From assembly GCA_013696235.1 (NCBI GenBank), contig JACCYY010000058.1, forward strand, positions 1 through 7,450: a DNA stretch of 7,450 nt. Reading direction: 5' to 3'. A model generated the notes under the pieces. The model saw only the letters and a program-made list of their open reading frames with translations. It had not been told where the DNA came from and did no database searches. This stretch comes from Sporichthyaceae bacterium (GTDB lineage: Bacteria; Actinomycetota; Actinomycetes; JACCYY01). The position numbers were made by a program, and so were the translations under genes. This document shows positions 5,866 to 7,450 of this stretch, piece by piece (positions within the stretch are counted from its first letter, which is position 1; each line of letters starts with the position of its first letter).

Positions 5866-6427
5866 CGGTGCTCCTCGCCGGGCCCTGGGCCGGCTGGTCG
5901 GGCGAGCGGCCCGAGGCGCTGAACCCGTACGTCCGGACTGGTCGCCAGACCCCGTCATTGCCGTGGCGGTAGAGGCTGAAGCCGTTCACCTCGAACGAGG
6001 CCTCGTAGCCGGCGAGCTCGTCGAACGCGAGGTCCAGCGCCGACTCCGGGGTGTCATGGGCGATGGTCACGTGCGGGTGGTACGGGAAGGCGAGCTCGCC
6101 GCCGGCAAGCGGCCCGCTGCGGACCTGGGCGGCCAGCCGCTCGCACTCGACCAGACCCACGGCGACCTGCACGAAAACGACCGGTGACACCGGCCGGAAC
6201 GTGCCAGTCCCGCGCAGGAGCATCCCGAAGGTCAGTGTCTCGTCGGCAACCTTCAGCAAGTGCTCGTCGATCGCCGGCGTCGCGGCGAGATCCACCTCGG
6301 TCGGCGGCAGCAGCGTCACGTGGGTCGGGATCGCCGTAGCGAGCGAGTCCCCGCAGCGCAGCCTGGCGTGCCGGAGCTCGTCACCGTACGGCTCCGGGAT
6401 GGCGACCGCGACGCCGATCGTCGGCAC
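5846..6427 (-). CDS. 2'-5' RNA ligase / 2H phosphoesterase family protein
   Basis: The 193-residue product has the two HxT motifs that define the 2H phosphoesterase superfamily: PTHVTLLPP (His36, Thr38) and HPHVTIAHD (His119, Thr121), spaced as in the LigT/ThpR and YjcG-like groups. These enzymes open or form 2',5'- or 2',3'-cyclic phosphate bonds in RNA or small nucleotides; the substrate here cannot be read from sequence. The fold ends near residue 172, and the last 20 or so residues are Pro/Gly/Ser/Arg-rich and probably disordered. The start is GTG 6425-6427, 9 bases after the trpS stop, with only a weak purine-rich upstream sequence, so translation is probably coupled to trpS. The end overlaps the start region of the YihY gene. 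It is probably cytoplasmic. Confidence 0.85.
   Translation of the reverse strand: MPTIGVAVAIPEPYGDELRHARLRCGDSLATAIPTHVTLLPPTEVDLAATPAIDEHLLKVADETLTFGMLLRGTGTFRPVSPVVFVQVAVGLVECERLAAQVRSGPLAGGELAFPYHPHVTIAHDTPESALDLAFDELAGYEASFEVNGFSLYRHGNDGVWRPVRTYGFSASGRSPDQPAQGPARSTGGRAGA
5871..5876 (-). promoter_or_regulatory. Ribosome binding site that decides the YihY start
   Basis: The minus strand reads GAGGAG, five bases before GTG 5863-5865 and inside the last codons of the 2H phosphoesterase gene. The alternative ATG at 5956-5958 is preceded by a pyrimidine-rich stretch with no such site. Confidence 0.6.
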
Positions 6428-6436
6428 GGCGGTCCG

Positions 6437-7450
<1,014 letters not shown>

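Noticed and set aside
5498..6187. 229-residue plus-strand open frame opposite the YihY and 2H phosphoesterase genes
   Set aside because: It spans two well-supported genes on the other strand and shows no domain of its own.

Overview
The window is GC-rich, densely packed chromosomal DNA. It most likely comes from a high-GC Gram-positive actinobacterium: GTG starts are frequent, the genes are tightly spaced, dac appears to be leaderless, and the trpS / 2'-5' RNA ligase-like / YihY run faces a D,D-carboxypeptidase. I suspect a Nocardioides-like lineage, but that is an inference. No rRNA, tRNA, CRISPR array or insertion sequence is visible.

Layout. Bases 1-146 (+) hold the 3' end of a gene whose product ends in a 15-residue tandem repeat carrying the heptamer IGKLGGG. 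Eight bases later, converging on it, is a two-gene minus-strand unit: an upstream gene (1780-3363) and a downstream gene (155-1738). They are paralogues of exactly the same length, 527 residues each. Both have a long helical, TPR-like N-terminal part and a shortened, degenerate GGDEF-like C-terminal domain. A 178-base intergenic region (3364-3541) separates the upstream paralogue from a divergent gene for a membrane-anchored D-alanyl-D-alanine carboxypeptidase (3542-4741, +). That gene converges, with a 2-base gap, on a minus-strand operon read in the order trpS (6437-7450, 5' end outside the window), 2'-5' RNA ligase/phosphoesterase-like (5846-6427), YihY/BrkB membrane protein (4744-5865).

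How the parts relate. The right half (3542-7450) is ordinary housekeeping: peptidoglycan trimming, tryptophanyl-tRNA charging, a 2H phosphoesterase and an inner-membrane protein of poorly defined role. The left half is the unusual part. It has two divergent copies of an apparently catalytically dead GGDEF protein with a TPR-like sensor region, next to a gene whose repeated heptamer is conserved at protein level while its codons vary. TPR proteins often bind peptides, so a peptide-ligand/TPR-receptor relationship is a testable guess. Nothing in the window proves it, and the peptide gene is not in the same transcript as the receptors.
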